From positions 1 to 49,169 of the forward strand of contig JAFTQR010000019.1 in assembly GCA_017462645.1 (NCBI GenBank): a DNA stretch of 49,169 nt. Direction: 5' to 3'. Positions 17,825 through 27,880 of the stretch are shown here, in pieces. A program made the position numbers and the translations under genes. Under the pieces are notes generated by a model that saw only the letters and a list, made by a program, of their open reading frames with translations, was not told the origin of the DNA and did not search any database. The DNA comes from Acholeplasmatales bacterium (GTDB lineage Bacteria; Bacillota_I; Bacilli_A; Acholeplasmatales; Anaeroplasmataceae). Position 1 is the stretch's first letter. Each line of letters starts with the position of its first letter.

Positions 17825-19324
17825 TTATTGATATACACGAATATAATCTACTGACATTGCTTGAGGGAAACTATCACCAATATTAAATCCTGGCCAATTT
17901 CCACCTACAGCAACATTAAATAGAATATAAAATTCATTATTAAAGCATGACATTGATGAATTTGTAGAGATATCAACTGAATATATTTCAGTACCATCTA
18001 CATAGAATGTCAATTTAGTGCTAGTCCAATCAAGAGCGTATGTATGATATTCACATCTATTTCCTACATTAATAGCACTTGTTCCAGTATAAGCATGAGA
18101 ATATGATGAGCCCTGATTCCAGTGGATTGTAGAATATATTTCATTATTATAATTAATAGCCTCCATAATGTCTATTTCACCACTAAATGGCCATGGATTT
18201 TCATCTATATCTGCTCCTAGCATCCAAAATGCTGGCCATATTCCATTCATTGAAGGTAAAGCCATTCTAGCTTCAATATAGCCATATTTAAATTCATATT
18301 TATCCTTTGTAATAATTCTCGCAGAGGTATAATTATAGCTATTCATGCTTTCTTTTCTTGCAACAATTTTTAATGAGCCGTTGCTTACATATGAATTACT
18401 AGTAGATGATGTGTAATATTGAAGCTCATTATTACCCCATCCACCACTACCATTACCAATTTGATGAGTCCACTTAGTTTCATCTAATGTAGTAGAATTA
18501 AATTCATCATTCCATACTAATGTTTTTCCATTTTTACTTGTTGTTGCGGCATCATATGTACCATCTAGGCCCTCTTGGCTTTCTATTTCTAATTTATCAC
18601 CTAAAAGTGATGGGTTTTTAATAGTAATTATATGATTGTCATTTAATGTACCATTAACATTACCAAGCATAAAGCCATATAGGTATGTTGATGTTTGATC
18701 AACAATAAATTTTTCCTTAACAATTAATGGCTCATTAGCATTTAAGCTATATGTTTTATTAAATGGAATTGGTGAATAAGATGTATCCTGTTGAATTAAA
18801 AACTGAATACTTCTTGTATATGAGCTTGTAATTTCAAAGCTTAATTCATATTCCTTACCATTTTCTAAAATAATACCATTTTGTAAACATTGTACTGACC
18901 AATTTTGAGCGCTATTTTTATTATTTATCTCTAGCTTTAAAACACCATTACCATTTGAAACAACCTTTTGAGATACATTTCCATCATTATAAATAGTCCA
19001 GCTATTTAATGAATCAAAGCTATTATTTTTTAATAGTTCTTCTCCATCCTCTTCAATATAAGGTGTTGGAGTTGGGGTTGGAGTAACCTCAATTGTAGGT
19101 GTTGGAGTTGGGGTTGGTGTTTCAGCTATTGATGGAGTAGTGCTACTTGGTTCTATAGTAGGCTCAACATCTTGTGAATTGGTAGGTTCTTCTGTTGAAT
19201 CAATAGATGGTGTTAATTCATCAGATGAATTACTACCAAATATATCTCCTATTTGTATATCACAGGATGTTAAGCTAATTAAAAATATAAATAATGTTAG
19301 TAAATATAAAACTTTTCTTCTCAT
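17825..19324 (-). CDS. GH16 endo-beta-glucanase lipoprotein with N-terminal CBM4/9-like domain
   Basis: 499 residues. The lipoprotein signal ends at Cys21 (LTSC). A Ser/Thr-rich region and Thr-Pro linker (about 69-88) precede a CBM4/9-like domain (about 97-250; ELLKNNSFDSLNSWTIYND and NGKEYELSFEITSS). The GH16 laminarinase-type domain (about 260-499) has LVWNDEFNS, WTHQIGNGSGGWGNNELQYY, the catalytic [11 protein letters not shown] (two Glu and the Asp) and WPAFWMLG. It would cut beta-1,3 or mixed-linkage glucan at the cell surface. The gene starts nine bases after the MsmK-type ATPase gene with only a weak ribosome-binding site, implying coupling. Confidence 0.93.
   Translation of the reverse strand: MRRKVLYLLTLFIFLISLTSCDIQIGDIFGSNSSDELTPSIDSTEEPTNSQDVEPTIEPSSTTPSIAETPTPTPTPTIEVTPTPTPTPYIEEDGEELLKNNSFDSLNSWTIYNDGNVSQKVVSNGNGVLKLEINNKNSAQNWSVQCLQNGIILENGKEYELSFEITSSYTRSIQFLIQQDTSYSPIPFNKTYSLNANEPLIVKEKFIVDQTSTYLYGFMLGNVNGTLNDNHIITIKNPSLLGDKLEIESQEGLDGTYDAATTSKNGKTLVWNDEFNSTTLDETKWTHQIGNGSGGWGNNELQYYTSSTSNSYVSNGSLKIVARKESMNSYNYTSARIITKDKYEFKYGYIEARMALPSMNGIWPAFWMLGADIDENPWPFSGEIDIMEAINYNNEIYSTIHWNQGSSYSHAYTGTSAINVGNRCEYHTYALDWTSTKLTFYVDGTEIYSVDISTNSSMSCFNNEFYILFNVAVGGNWPGFNIGDSFPQAMSVDYIRVYQ
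19061..19120 (-). repeat. Thr-Pro linker-coding repeat in the GH16-CBM gene
   Basis: Two GGTGTTGGAGTTGGGGTTGG-like blocks encode TPTPTPTPT and TPTPTPTP. The linker joins the lipid anchor to the CBM and is similar in DNA and protein to those in two other lipoproteins here. Confidence 0.75.
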
Positions 19325-19330
19325 AATCTT

Positions 19331-20554
19331 TTAAAATATAAATTTTGTAGTTTCAGTATCAAATAAATGAATAGCATCTCTATCTAAAATAATAGATACC
19401 TTTTCCTTAGAATAAATAGGTCTATCAAAATATACCTTACTAATCACTTCAGCTTCGTTTAGCTTGAAATGTAAATGATATTCATTACCTAAAAGCTCTG
19501 CGTTTTTAATTTCTAATTCTGTTGAATTAGTTTTATTTTTAGCAGTTGTGAAGCTATCAGCTAAGGCAATATTTTCAGGTCTTATTCCAAGTAAAATATC
19601 CTTTTCTGCTATACCATCATTATTATAAAATTCATTATATTTATTCATTTCATTCTCTGTTAAATTAATTATAATATCTTCATTAACAATGATATTACCA
19701 TTATTAAATTTAGCAGGAATTATATTCATTGCAGGAGAACCAATAAATGTCGCAACAAAGGTATTATTTGGTCTATCATATACCTCCTTTGGACTACCAA
19801 TTTGTTGGATATATCCATCCTTCATTACAACAATTCTAGTCGCCATTGTCATAGCCTCTGTTTGATCATGAGTAACGTAAATTGTTGTTGCCCCAAGCTC
19901 TTGATGAAGGTTAACAATTTCGCTTCTCATTTGAACTCTAAGCTTTGCGTCTAAGTTAGATAGAGGCTCATCCATTAGGAATACCTTAGCATTTCTAACG
20001 ATTGCACGACCTAATGCTACTCTTTGACATTGTCCACCAGATAATGCCTTTGGCTTACGGTCAAGATATTGACTAATCTGTAAAATTTCAGCAGCCTTTT
20101 TAATTCTTTGTTCAATTTCTGCCTTTGGAATTTTTCTAACCTCTAAACCAAATGCTAAATTATCATATACACTCATATGAGGATATAATGCATAGCTTTG
20201 GAATACCATTGCTACATCTCTATCCTTAGGCTCTAAATCATTAGCGTATTCTCCATTTATATATAAATCACCACTTGTAATATCCTCAAGACCAGCAATC
20301 ATACGTAATGTTGTAGATTTACCACAGCCAGATGGACCTACAAATACTATAAATTCCTTTTCATTTATTTCTAAATTAAAGTCATAAACAGCTTGTACAT
20401 GATTTGAATAAATTTTATTTATATGCTGTAAGGAAATAAAGCTATCCTTAGGAGCTATTTTTTCTTTTAGCTTATCTATTTTAGCTTGTTCTACCATTTC
20501 CTTATGCTTTTGTTCAAGAAGCTTTAATTCTTCATTACTTTGTTTTTTCTTCAT
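19331..20554 (-). CDS. MsmK/UgpC-type sugar ABC transporter ATP-binding protein
   Basis: 407 residues. An unusual charged, coiled-coil-like extension (about 1-38) precedes a complete CUT1 ATPase: Walker [11 protein letters not shown]-loop [14 protein letters not shown], signature LSGGQCQR, Walker [13 protein letters not shown] and H-loop [12 protein letters not shown]-terminal OB-like regulatory domain follows ([15 protein letters not shown]). This subunit would power the two permeases of the same operon; such ATPases often serve several sugar transporters. AAGGAGATATAAGCATT precedes ATG. The ATPase lies six genes downstream of the second permease gene, between two GH16 genes. Confidence 0.93.
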   Translation of the reverse strand: MKKKQSNEELKLLEQKHKEMVEQAKIDKLKEKIAPKDSFISLQHINKIYSNHVQAVYDFNLEINEKEFIVFVGPSGCGKSTTLRMIAGLEDITSGDLYINGEYANDLEPKDRDVAMVFQSYALYPHMSVYDNLAFGLEVRKIPKAEIEQRIKKAAEILQISQYLDRKPKALSGGQCQRVALGRAIVRNAKVFLMDEPLSNLDAKLRVQMRSEIVNLHQELGATTIYVTHDQTEAMTMATRIVVMKDGYIQQIGSPKEVYDRPNNTFVATFIGSPAMNIIPAKFNNGNIIVNEDIIINLTENEMNKYNEFYNNDGIAEKDILLGIRPENIALADSFTTAKNKTNSTELEIKNAELLGNEYHLHFKLNEAEVISKVYFDRPIYSKEKVSIILDRDAIHLFDTETTKFIF

Positions 20555-20559
20555 AATGC

Positions 20560-21450
20560 TTATATCTCCTTAAATATACGAACATAATCTACCTTCATTT
20601 GTGCTTCAGCAAAATCATTTGGAGGTAATGTAAAATCATCAAAATGACCTCCAACAGCCATATTTAATAATATATGGAATTCATGATCAAATGGTGCAGT
20701 ATATGATGTTGGGTCAGCTGCCGAATACCATTTTTGGCCTGGCTTAGATGGGTCATTATCAATAGAAAAAAATTCCTCATCATCAACGTACCAAGTCATT
20801 TTATATTCAGTCCATTCTAACGCATATACATGATAGCTAGAGATTGTATCATCTCTAAAAATTTTTGTTTTTGTTTGATATGTGTGACCACCAGATGAAG
20901 AATTATAGTGTAATGCTGCGCTAGTCATATCATTAACTCTTCCTCTTGCCTCCATGATATCAATTTCACCAGATGTTGGCCATTCACCATATGGTGTATC
21001 AGATTCTGGCAGCATCCAAAATGCTGGCCACATTCCTTCAACCTCTGGCAATGAAATTGAGGCTTCAATTCTACCATATTTAATTGCTACCTTATCTTTA
21101 GTAGATAATCTAGCTGATGTATATTCATAATTACCAACAGATTCCTTTCTTGCAGTAATTACTAGCTTACCATCCTCTACACTAACATTTTCCTCTTGGT
21201 AATATTGTGCCTCTTGGTTACCCCATCCAGGGTTTCCATACATAGAGCCATCACCATACATATAATTCCAATATTCTAGGTTTAATTCATCACCATCAAA
21301 TTCATCATTCCAATATAATTCATACCCCTCAGGGATTATCATTTCATCATTATTCTCATTATTATCTTTACCATTACAACCAACTAAAAGTGCTGTAATG
21401 GTAAATGATAAAATTAAAAGCTTTTTTAAGCTAGCCTTCGATAAAGACAT
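20560..21450 (-). CDS. GH16 endo-beta-glucanase lipoprotein
   Basis: About 296 residues, a lone GH16 laminarinase-type domain behind a lipoprotein signal ([15 protein letters not shown]). Core motifs: [37 protein letters not shown] and the catalytic [12 protein letters not shown]-terminal [10 protein letters not shown] ends the fold. It lacks the linker and CBM of the other GH16. Start choice: the longest frame begins at 21471 within the phosphorylase gene; ATG at 21448-21450 gives a normal signal peptide and is preferred, although its ribosome-binding site (AAAGG) is distant. Confidence 0.9.
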   Translation of the reverse strand: MSLSKASLKKLLILSFTITALLVGCNGKDNNENNDEMIIPEGYELYWNDEFDGDELNLEYWNYMYGDGSMYGNPGWGNQEAQYYQEENVSVEDGKLVITARKESVGNYEYTSARLSTKDKVAIKYGRIEASISLPEVEGMWPAFWMLPESDTPYGEWPTSGEIDIMEARGRVNDMTSAALHYNSSSGGHTYQTKTKIFRDDTISSYHVYALEWTEYKMTWYVDDEEFFSIDNDPSKPGQKWYSAADPTSYTAPFDHEFHILLNMAVGGHFDDFTLPPNDFAEAQMKVDYVRIFKEI

Positions 21451-22642
21451 CAATATTGCTAACCTTTCCATTTCTAATATCTTGTGCTAATTGACCACAA
21501 ATAGAATCATATTTAATGTTATTTATAACATAATAAATATTTTTAGCATCATATGTATTGATTCTATTTTCATTATGATAAGTTATTAACACATTAGAGA
21601 ATAATGTGAATTTAGCTTCATTATTTTCATCAAATAATTTGCTTGATAATTTTGGTGACAGACAGAATATTAATTCATTATTTTCGTTAACATCAAATAC
21701 CTTATCTCCTAAGAACATAATAGTAATTATGTTTAAAACCTCTGAATTAGCTCCTGTTAATCTTGCAAAAAAGCCTTGTCCATGTAATTCATCATCAGGA
21801 TTACATGTAGGTACGATAAATGAGCTATTCTCTATTATACTTCTACCATATACATATGGATCCATATAGATAGGGAAATTATTCTTTATTTCATAGTAGA
21901 ATTCCTCGTAATAGCCTGCCTTTAGTAATCCTAAAAGATATTTATAAGTCATATGTAGGAAATTACATTCTCTTTCAAGCCAGCCCTTAGTAAAGGCATG
22001 AACTCTACCAATTTCAAATGGTGCATTATCAATATCTGCACATGTTTTATAGAATTTTAGCTTCTTATCATATATTTCAGTAGATTGAATTTTTAAATAG
22101 TCTTCTTTTTTATAGAATTCCTTACCTAGCTTTAATACTCTTGCTGTTGCTTCTAGGAATGGTGGAATTGTTTCTACCTCAAAGCTTAAAGGTAGAACTG
22201 TTTCATAGCCTAAATGATTGATTAGACCTGTTTTTTTATAATCCTTTACATGATGAATTAAATAGCTTGGAATTATTCCATCAGCTAGCTCCTTAGAGCG
22301 CTTAATACCATCAGTAAGAATCTCTTCCATTTGATTTAATAATTCATCGGCATCATTAACATTAATATAAGCCATTTCACCAGAGACATTATTTTCAATT
22401 TTTTCTCTAAATAATTCTCTTGATGTTGTAGCCTTATCCCAATAATCAAATTGTGATAATTGATTATTTAATCTTAATGGTACTATTTCCTTAATTGAAT
22501 TAAATAAATCATATTGCTCCTTATATACCTTAAACTCATTAATATTAAGCATGTTGATATATTTTTTAAGGAATCTTAATAATCTTAAAAGCTCTATTGT
22601 TTCACTTAAGGCTGATCCTGAAATACCAGGTAATCCATTCAT
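21431..22642 (-). pseudogene. Beta-glucan phosphorylase (GH94/149/161-like), C-terminal part after in-frame stop
   Basis: This 403-codon stretch is the same reading frame as the 631-codon gene upstream and is separated from it only by TAA at 22664-22666. The seven codons between the stop and the first ATG read KPGWNDA, and MNGLPG follows directly. That is the catalytic-loop motif of these inverting phosphorylases, with the proposed general-acid Asp. The downstream part includes ETIELLRLLRFLKK, ADELLNQMEEIL and GWLERECNFLHMTYKYL, then the C-terminal region PDDELHGQGFFARLTGANSEVL. Translated alone from 22642 it would lack most of the catalytic barrel. No good ribosome-binding site precedes the ATG. 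Confidence 0.8.
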
Positions 22643-22663
22643 TGCATCATTCCAGCCTGGCTT

Positions 22664-24559
22664 TTAACACTCCATTTCAATACCCATTTGTAGTGAATCT
22701 AATGTAGAGAATTTTACAACTATTAAAGAGAATATTTTATTTAATAATGATGTCTTAACAATATTTCCATTAGTATCATGCAACCAATTTGTTTTGTTAA
22801 TATCAATATTATATTTTTCCTTCTTTTCCTTTGCCTTTTGTAGGTTTATTGCACCATATTGGCGAACCTTTGTTGGATTAATAAGACAATATTTTTCTTT
22901 TCTTGGTTCAACATACACTGGTGAATAAAAATATTTGTATTCCTTGTTTAATAATAAATCCTTAATTAAATCTGGATATACTGCTGCATAATTCTCTAAT
23001 AAATCAACATTATATGTCCAGTGATCAACCCAGTAGCCTTCTGCGAATGTTGCTTGAATTTGTTGGCTACATTCATTGATAATAGCTGAGAAAATATTAT
23101 CCTCATTATCAGATAATAAACTATTATTATCCTTTAATAATGTATAAAGCTGACTTGGCTCAAAGCCCTTAACTAAATCTATTACTTGTTCTTTAATAGG
23201 TGATGATATTTTAGCCAATATTGCGTCTATATTACCATCCAGCTTAAAGATAAGTGGTTTAACATTTAATGGATTTTGTCCATCCATTTGAATAAGCTCA
23301 AAGAATATTTTAATATTATAATCCTTAACAAATGGATAATAATATAAATCACTTCTTCTATTTTGATTTACATCTCTAAAATTACCTTGTCCTGATGAAT
23401 AATATCTTGAAGGAATTTGGAATGAGTTATAATCTCTTTCCATATCACCATGCTTACGGCTATATAAATAATATACCTCATCAGTTCCCTTAATTTTATG
23501 TGGGAATCCACCACGTAGGTTATTATCAAGGAATGATTGTTTAATATATTCATCTAATAAATTATCACCTGTTTTTACATAGCTTGGAGCTAGTAGCTCT
23601 TCTATTAGTTTTTCATTTTCTTCTGATACATTTGATAATCTTTCAAATGATTCATTTTCATATGCTAGCTTAAACATATCCTTATTATCAAACATTCCAT
23701 ATAATGAAATAAATGAATATGATTCATTTGGATTCAATGTTACCTCAAAAGCTGTAAAGGCACATGGTAATTTATTTTCTGTTTGTTGCTTAGAATTAAT
23801 TAATTCATGATAAGGTTTATTTATAAAGCCAAGAGGATTAATTAATGACTTATCCTTACCAAATATTAATCTTAAATCTACAATTGAATTTAATAGATTA
23901 TTATTTTGATCAACTGTAAAGAAACCATTACCTGAATTACTTTCCTCCACTATAGAATTATCTGCAGTTGATGTTTTAAATTTAATAAATGGATGATTTG
24001 AATCTAATTGTTCTACCTCACAATAGGCAGCCATAAGAGATACTAGCTCCTTATAGCAATAATTAGATAATCCATTAGGGAAAATTATTGGTAGACCATC
24101 TAACACCTCAAAGCTTCTTTTTTTATTTGAAGTATTAGTCATTGTTACCTTTCTAACTAAACCAGCATATTTTCTATGTGGTAATGTAGAATAATTAACC
24201 TCATATTTTATATCATTATCTACTTCAATGATAGAAACGTCTGATTTGCCAATAATTAATGTATCTGTTTCTATCATTGAAGAGAATGGAGAAAATACTT
24301 TATTATCTTCTTTAATAAATGTTCTAAAAGAACGAGTTGATAAGTTTTGATATGCTAAATTAGCACTATCAAATGGTGTAATAGGAGTGTCCTTATTATT
24401 CACACCAAAGCCTGCCATTGCTTGTCCTACATTAGCATAAAATGCCCATAGTGGTTTACCATCGATACCGGAAATAGCTGGCAAAAAATTTGCAAAAGTT
24501 TTTGCATTTTGGTAATCTTTAATAACAAATTTACCATTTTCAAATTTGTAATTTACCAT
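22664..24559 (-). pseudogene. Beta-glucan phosphorylase (GH94/149/161-like), N-terminal part ending at premature TAA
   Basis: 631 codons. The sequence follows large cellobiose-phosphorylase-like enzymes: an N-terminal beta-sandwich (FLPAISGIDGKPLWAFYANV, GQAMAGFGVNNKDTP), a linker, and an alpha/alpha-barrel with KHGDMERDYNSFQIPSRYY, GNFRDVNQNRRSDLYYYP and YWVDHWTYNVDLLENY. It stops at MGIEMEC followed by TAA, exactly where family members continue into KPGWNDA. With the downstream part the protein would be about 1,042 residues, the size range of beta-1,3-glucan phosphorylases. Such enzymes release glucose-1-phosphate from imported oligosaccharides with inorganic phosphate. AAAGGGATTTTTAAA precedes ATG. 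Family number within GH94/149/161 is not certain. Confidence 0.8.
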
Positions 24560-24578
24560 TTTAAAAATCCCTTTCGTT

Positions 24579-26000
24579 TTATGCTATATAAGTCTTAATA
24601 ACAGGATAACTTAATGTTGGATAATTACCATTAGTAATATTCCAAACATTTGTATCATATGCTGCATATAAAGTAGAATCCTTTAATTCAGCAGCTGTTT
24701 TAACGTATGAGTCAATAACTGTACCTAAATCAGTGTCACCACTACCTGGCTTATTTGCTGCTAAATGTGTTTGAGTGAAGCAAATATCTCTTGATTGACC
24801 CTCGTATACAGTGTTTGTATATGAAATTGCATAACAATTTTCAATTACGCCCCATGTCTTACCAGCAAATGCATATTTACCATTTGTTTGAACACCATTA
24901 CTATCAATTTCTTTAGAACCAGAATCAACTGGGCTACCACTTGAATAGTTCATTAATGGTCTATCTACATTTGCAAATTGCCATGATGGATCTGTGTTGT
25001 TTGGTTGAGAAGTATGGTCCCAACCATTACCTATTTTACCAATATAATCAGATGAATAATCCTTAAATGTATTAGGTAATGTTAAATTGCTTGTTAAGCA
25101 AATTGTATTTCTAATAATACCAGAGCCTGCAACAATACCTGCTACACCACCCATATTACAGTCATTATCATAGAAATGTGTACCCATTTGAGCAGAACAT
25201 GTTTCAGTAATAACACAGTTTTCAACTAGTCCTGATACATTACCTGCAACAACACCAACGATTGTTTTACCGCGAACCTTAATATTATCGAAAACAACAT
25301 TTCTAACTACACCAGATGAACCAATAATTTGGAATAAACCAATATTGTTTCCTGATTGATGACATTCCTCTTTAAATAATGAATTATTATTGTAAACCTC
25401 TTCTGCACTTGTTGTTGAGCTACAATAATAAACACTCGCATTTTTAACTGTATAACCATTTCCTTCTAAAATACCATGGAAATAATCATTCTTTGTACTT
25501 GTTTCATCATAATAATAGCCTAATGGCTCAAAATTAGGAATTGATGATAAATCTATATCATTTCCTAATACATATACGCCTTTAAGATTTTCATTGATAT
25601 CTTGAAATTCTTGAGCTGTAGTAATAACCTTAGTTGCGATTAGCGCATCTATTTTTTCCTTAGAATCATCTGAATATGTTACAGTGATTTGCTTTTCACC
25701 AGAACCAATTTGCTCCATGAAAGATCCTTGTAATGTTAAAACCTGGTTCTTAACACCAAATTCTAGCTTATCACCCTTAGCTCTACCGCATGAAACTGCT
25801 GTAACAGATTTATCCTTATCAAGCTTTACAGAAACTGCATAAGCCTCTTTTGATGAATCATAAATAATTTTATCCTCATAAACAGTATCACCTGTACCAT
25901 ATGTTGGACCTTGCTTTGGTTCATCAGAGCCACATGCACTTAAAGCAACAGTACCAAATAATAATGCTGCACAGTTGAAAAATCTAAATATTTTCTTCAT
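24579..26000 (-). CDS. Lipoprotein with beta-helix/GLUG-like repeats in sugar transport operon
   Basis: 473 residues. Lipoprotein signal with lipobox LSAC (Cys23). A beta-sandwich (about 40-130, EAYAVSVKLDKDKSVTAV) resembles a small Ig-like domain. After it a parallel beta-helix-like region begins TTAQEFQDINENLKGVYVLG, DIDLSSIPNFEPLG, GILEGNGYTVKNAS and repeats G-V-V-x-N-V-V-F and G-x-x-A-G-x-V-x-G turns (GIVRNV-like), as in GLUG-repeat proteins. It lies between the permease and phosphorylase genes. It has no recognised catalytic residues and probably binds glycan at the surface. Confidence 0.65.
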   Translation of the reverse strand: MKKIFRFFNCAALLFGTVALSACGSDEPKQGPTYGTGDTVYEDKIIYDSSKEAYAVSVKLDKDKSVTAVSCGRAKGDKLEFGVKNQVLTLQGSFMEQIGSGEKQITVTYSDDSKEKIDALIATKVITTAQEFQDINENLKGVYVLGNDIDLSSIPNFEPLGYYYDETSTKNDYFHGILEGNGYTVKNASVYYCSSTTSAEEVYNNNSLFKEECHQSGNNIGLFQIIGSSGVVRNVVFDNIKVRGKTIVGVVAGNVSGLVENCVITETCSAQMGTHFYDNDCNMGGVAGIVAGSGIIRNTICLTSNLTLPNTFKDYSSDYIGKIGNGWDHTSQPNNTDPSWQFANVDRPLMNYSSGSPVDSGSKEIDSNGVQTNGKYAFAGKTWGVIENCYAISYTNTVYEGQSRDICFTQTHLAANKPGSGDTDLGTVIDSYVKTAAELKDSTLYAAYDTNVWNITNGNYPTLSYPVIKTYIA

Positions 26001-26012
26001 ATTTCCTCCTTT

Positions 26013-26957
26013 TTATCCCTTTAATCCACCAACTGATGTATTTTCCATAATTGTTTTAGAAAATGCTACAAACACAGATATGATAGGGATTATTGCGATT
26101 ATAATTGTTGCGAATAATAGTGTATAATTACCACCATTACCAATTAATGTTTCTGTTAAATAGTCTAGACCTACTGCGATTGTAGGTTTTTCAGGTAAAT
26201 AAATTGATGGCGTTAAATAATCATTCCATAAGCCGATTAATTGAATAATTGAAATAGCAACAATTGGACCCTTTGCCATAGGAATAATTATTCTAAAGAA
26301 TATTGTAAAGTCATTAGCTCCGTCAATTCTTGCTGCTTCTACATAAGTCCATGAAAGATTCTTAAAGAAGCTATATAATAGTAAGAAATTCATTCCAAAT
26401 CCACCGGAATATAAGAATATACATCCTATTACAGTATTAGATAAATGTAGATTATCCATTAATTGAATTTGGCTTGGTAATGAACCTACTATTGGGACAA
26501 TTAATGAGAAAATTACTACACTAAATAATAAATTTCTACCTGGGAATTTATATTTTGCAACAACATATGCTGCTGCAGATGATGTAAATACTGTAACAAT
26601 TGTACCTACACCTGCAATTAAAACACTCATACCCATCATTTCTAAAACTGTAAAATTTTTAGTTGCTCTATCTTTAAAAGTGAAAGCTTCTATAAAATTT
26701 TCTGCAGTCCAATTAGATGGAAATGACATAAAATCACTTGCAAATTCCTTTTGCTCCTTAAATGCATTCATTACAACCCATAAGAATGGGAATATAAATG
26801 ATACAGCAAATAATACAAATATAACAAACATAATTATAAATAATACTTTTTCGCCCTTATGTCTTTTATATAAGATATCATGCTTTTTTTCGTATTTTTC
26901 TTTAAGACGTTCTGCTTTTCTTTGTGATAATTTTTCACTTATAAATTCTTTTACCAT
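26013..26957 (-). CDS. CUT1 carbohydrate ABC transporter permease (MalG-type)
   Basis: 314 residues. A charged N-terminus (about 1-35) precedes six TM helices. The EAA loop for ATPase contact is EAARIDGANDFTIFFRIIIP near residue 210, followed by GLWNDYLTPSIYL. The end (IIAIIPIISVFVAFSKTIMENTSVGGLKG) is typical of MalG-type subunits. It starts at the stop of the other permease gene (TAATG overlap), indicating coupled translation and a heterodimeric channel. Confidence 0.93.
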   Translation of the reverse strand: MVKEFISEKLSQRKAERLKEKYEKKHDILYKRHKGEKVLFIIMFVIFVLFAVSFIFPFLWVVMNAFKEQKEFASDFMSFPSNWTAENFIEAFTFKDRATKNFTVLEMMGMSVLIAGVGTIVTVFTSSAAAYVVAKYKFPGRNLLFSVVIFSLIVPIVGSLPSQIQLMDNLHLSNTVIGCIFLYSGGFGMNFLLLYSFFKNLSWTYVEAARIDGANDFTIFFRIIIPMAKGPIVAISIIQLIGLWNDYLTPSIYLPEKPTIAVGLDYLTETLIGNGGNYTLLFATIIIAIIPIISVFVAFSKTIMENTSVGGLKG

Positions 26958-27874
26958 TAGAAGCTCACATCCTCATACTTTTTATTTAATAAACCTCTAA
27001 CTGTTAATATAATTGGAGCACCAATTAAAGAACAGAATAAACCTAATGTTGCAGGTGTATGTAAGGCACTACCACCACTTTGTTGGTATATTTGTAATCC
27101 AATTGTCATTGTGTCATAATTACCCGATGTTAAGAAGAATGGCTGTAAATATACATTAAATACAGACATCATACCTAAGACAAATAAAGTAGTTATTGTA
27201 GGCCATGTTAAAGGTATTATTATTTTGAAAAATTCTCGCATTGGAGAAACTCCATCCATTTTACATGATTCTAATATATCTCTTGGTATTCTACTCATAC
27301 CTGATGTTAATAGAATAACATCGTAGCCAATACCAGCCCAAATACAGAATATCCATACCATCCATTTAGCATTATCTCCTATAAATAAATCACTAGTATC
27401 TCCACCAAAGAATTCTAATAAAGGATCCATTAAGCCTTGGTTAGAAAAGCTTAAAGAAAAGACTAGGGTTAATATTACTAAAGGCAATATGCTTGGAATA
27501 TAAAATATAATTTTAAAAAATTTATTACCAGCTATTTTCTTAAATATAAAATATGAGAAAAATAAAGCTACTGGTAAAGTCACTAAGCATGAGACTATAA
27601 AGTATGCTCCCGATGCCATAAATAATTTCTGTGTTGAATCTTGCTTGAATGAATCAAATAAGGTTTCATAATTAAAAAATAATTCATTCCATTCATTCCA
27701 TTGGAGTTTACCTCTTACAGGTGATTGGAAGGTTAATAATATCGAGTTTATATTTACACCAATCCACATTATTAAGAAATGTAGAACTGGATAGATTAGC
27801 ATAAGAAAGACGAAAATATTTTCGCCTTTAATACGCCATTTTTTCCTTCTTTTAGGTTTTACTTCTTCGTTCAT
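26957..27874 (-). CDS. CUT1 carbohydrate ABC transporter permease (MalF-type)
   Basis: 305 residues: basic N-terminus (KPKRRKKWRIKGENIF), six TM helices and the EAA loop ESCKMDGVSPMREFFKIIIP followed by TWPTITTLFVLGMM. Partner of the MalG-type subunit encoded directly downstream. The gene follows the solute-binding protein gene after six bases, the standard order of CUT1 operons. Confidence 0.93.
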   Translation of the reverse strand: MNEEVKPKRRKKWRIKGENIFVFLMLIYPVLHFLIMWIGVNINSILLTFQSPVRGKLQWNEWNELFFNYETLFDSFKQDSTQKLFMASGAYFIVSCLVTLPVALFFSYFIFKKIAGNKFFKIIFYIPSILPLVILTLVFSLSFSNQGLMDPLLEFFGGDTSDLFIGDNAKWMVWIFCIWAGIGYDVILLTSGMSRIPRDILESCKMDGVSPMREFFKIIIPLTWPTITTLFVLGMMSVFNVYLQPFFLTSGNYDTMTIGLQIYQQSGGSALHTPATLGLFCSLIGAPIILTVRGLLNKKYEDVSF

Positions 27875-27880
27875 AATATT

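Noticed and set aside
17808-17838. GTG 17838 as the start of the two-TM protein
   Set aside because: It lies inside the GH16 gene without a ribosome-binding site; ATG 17808 has one.
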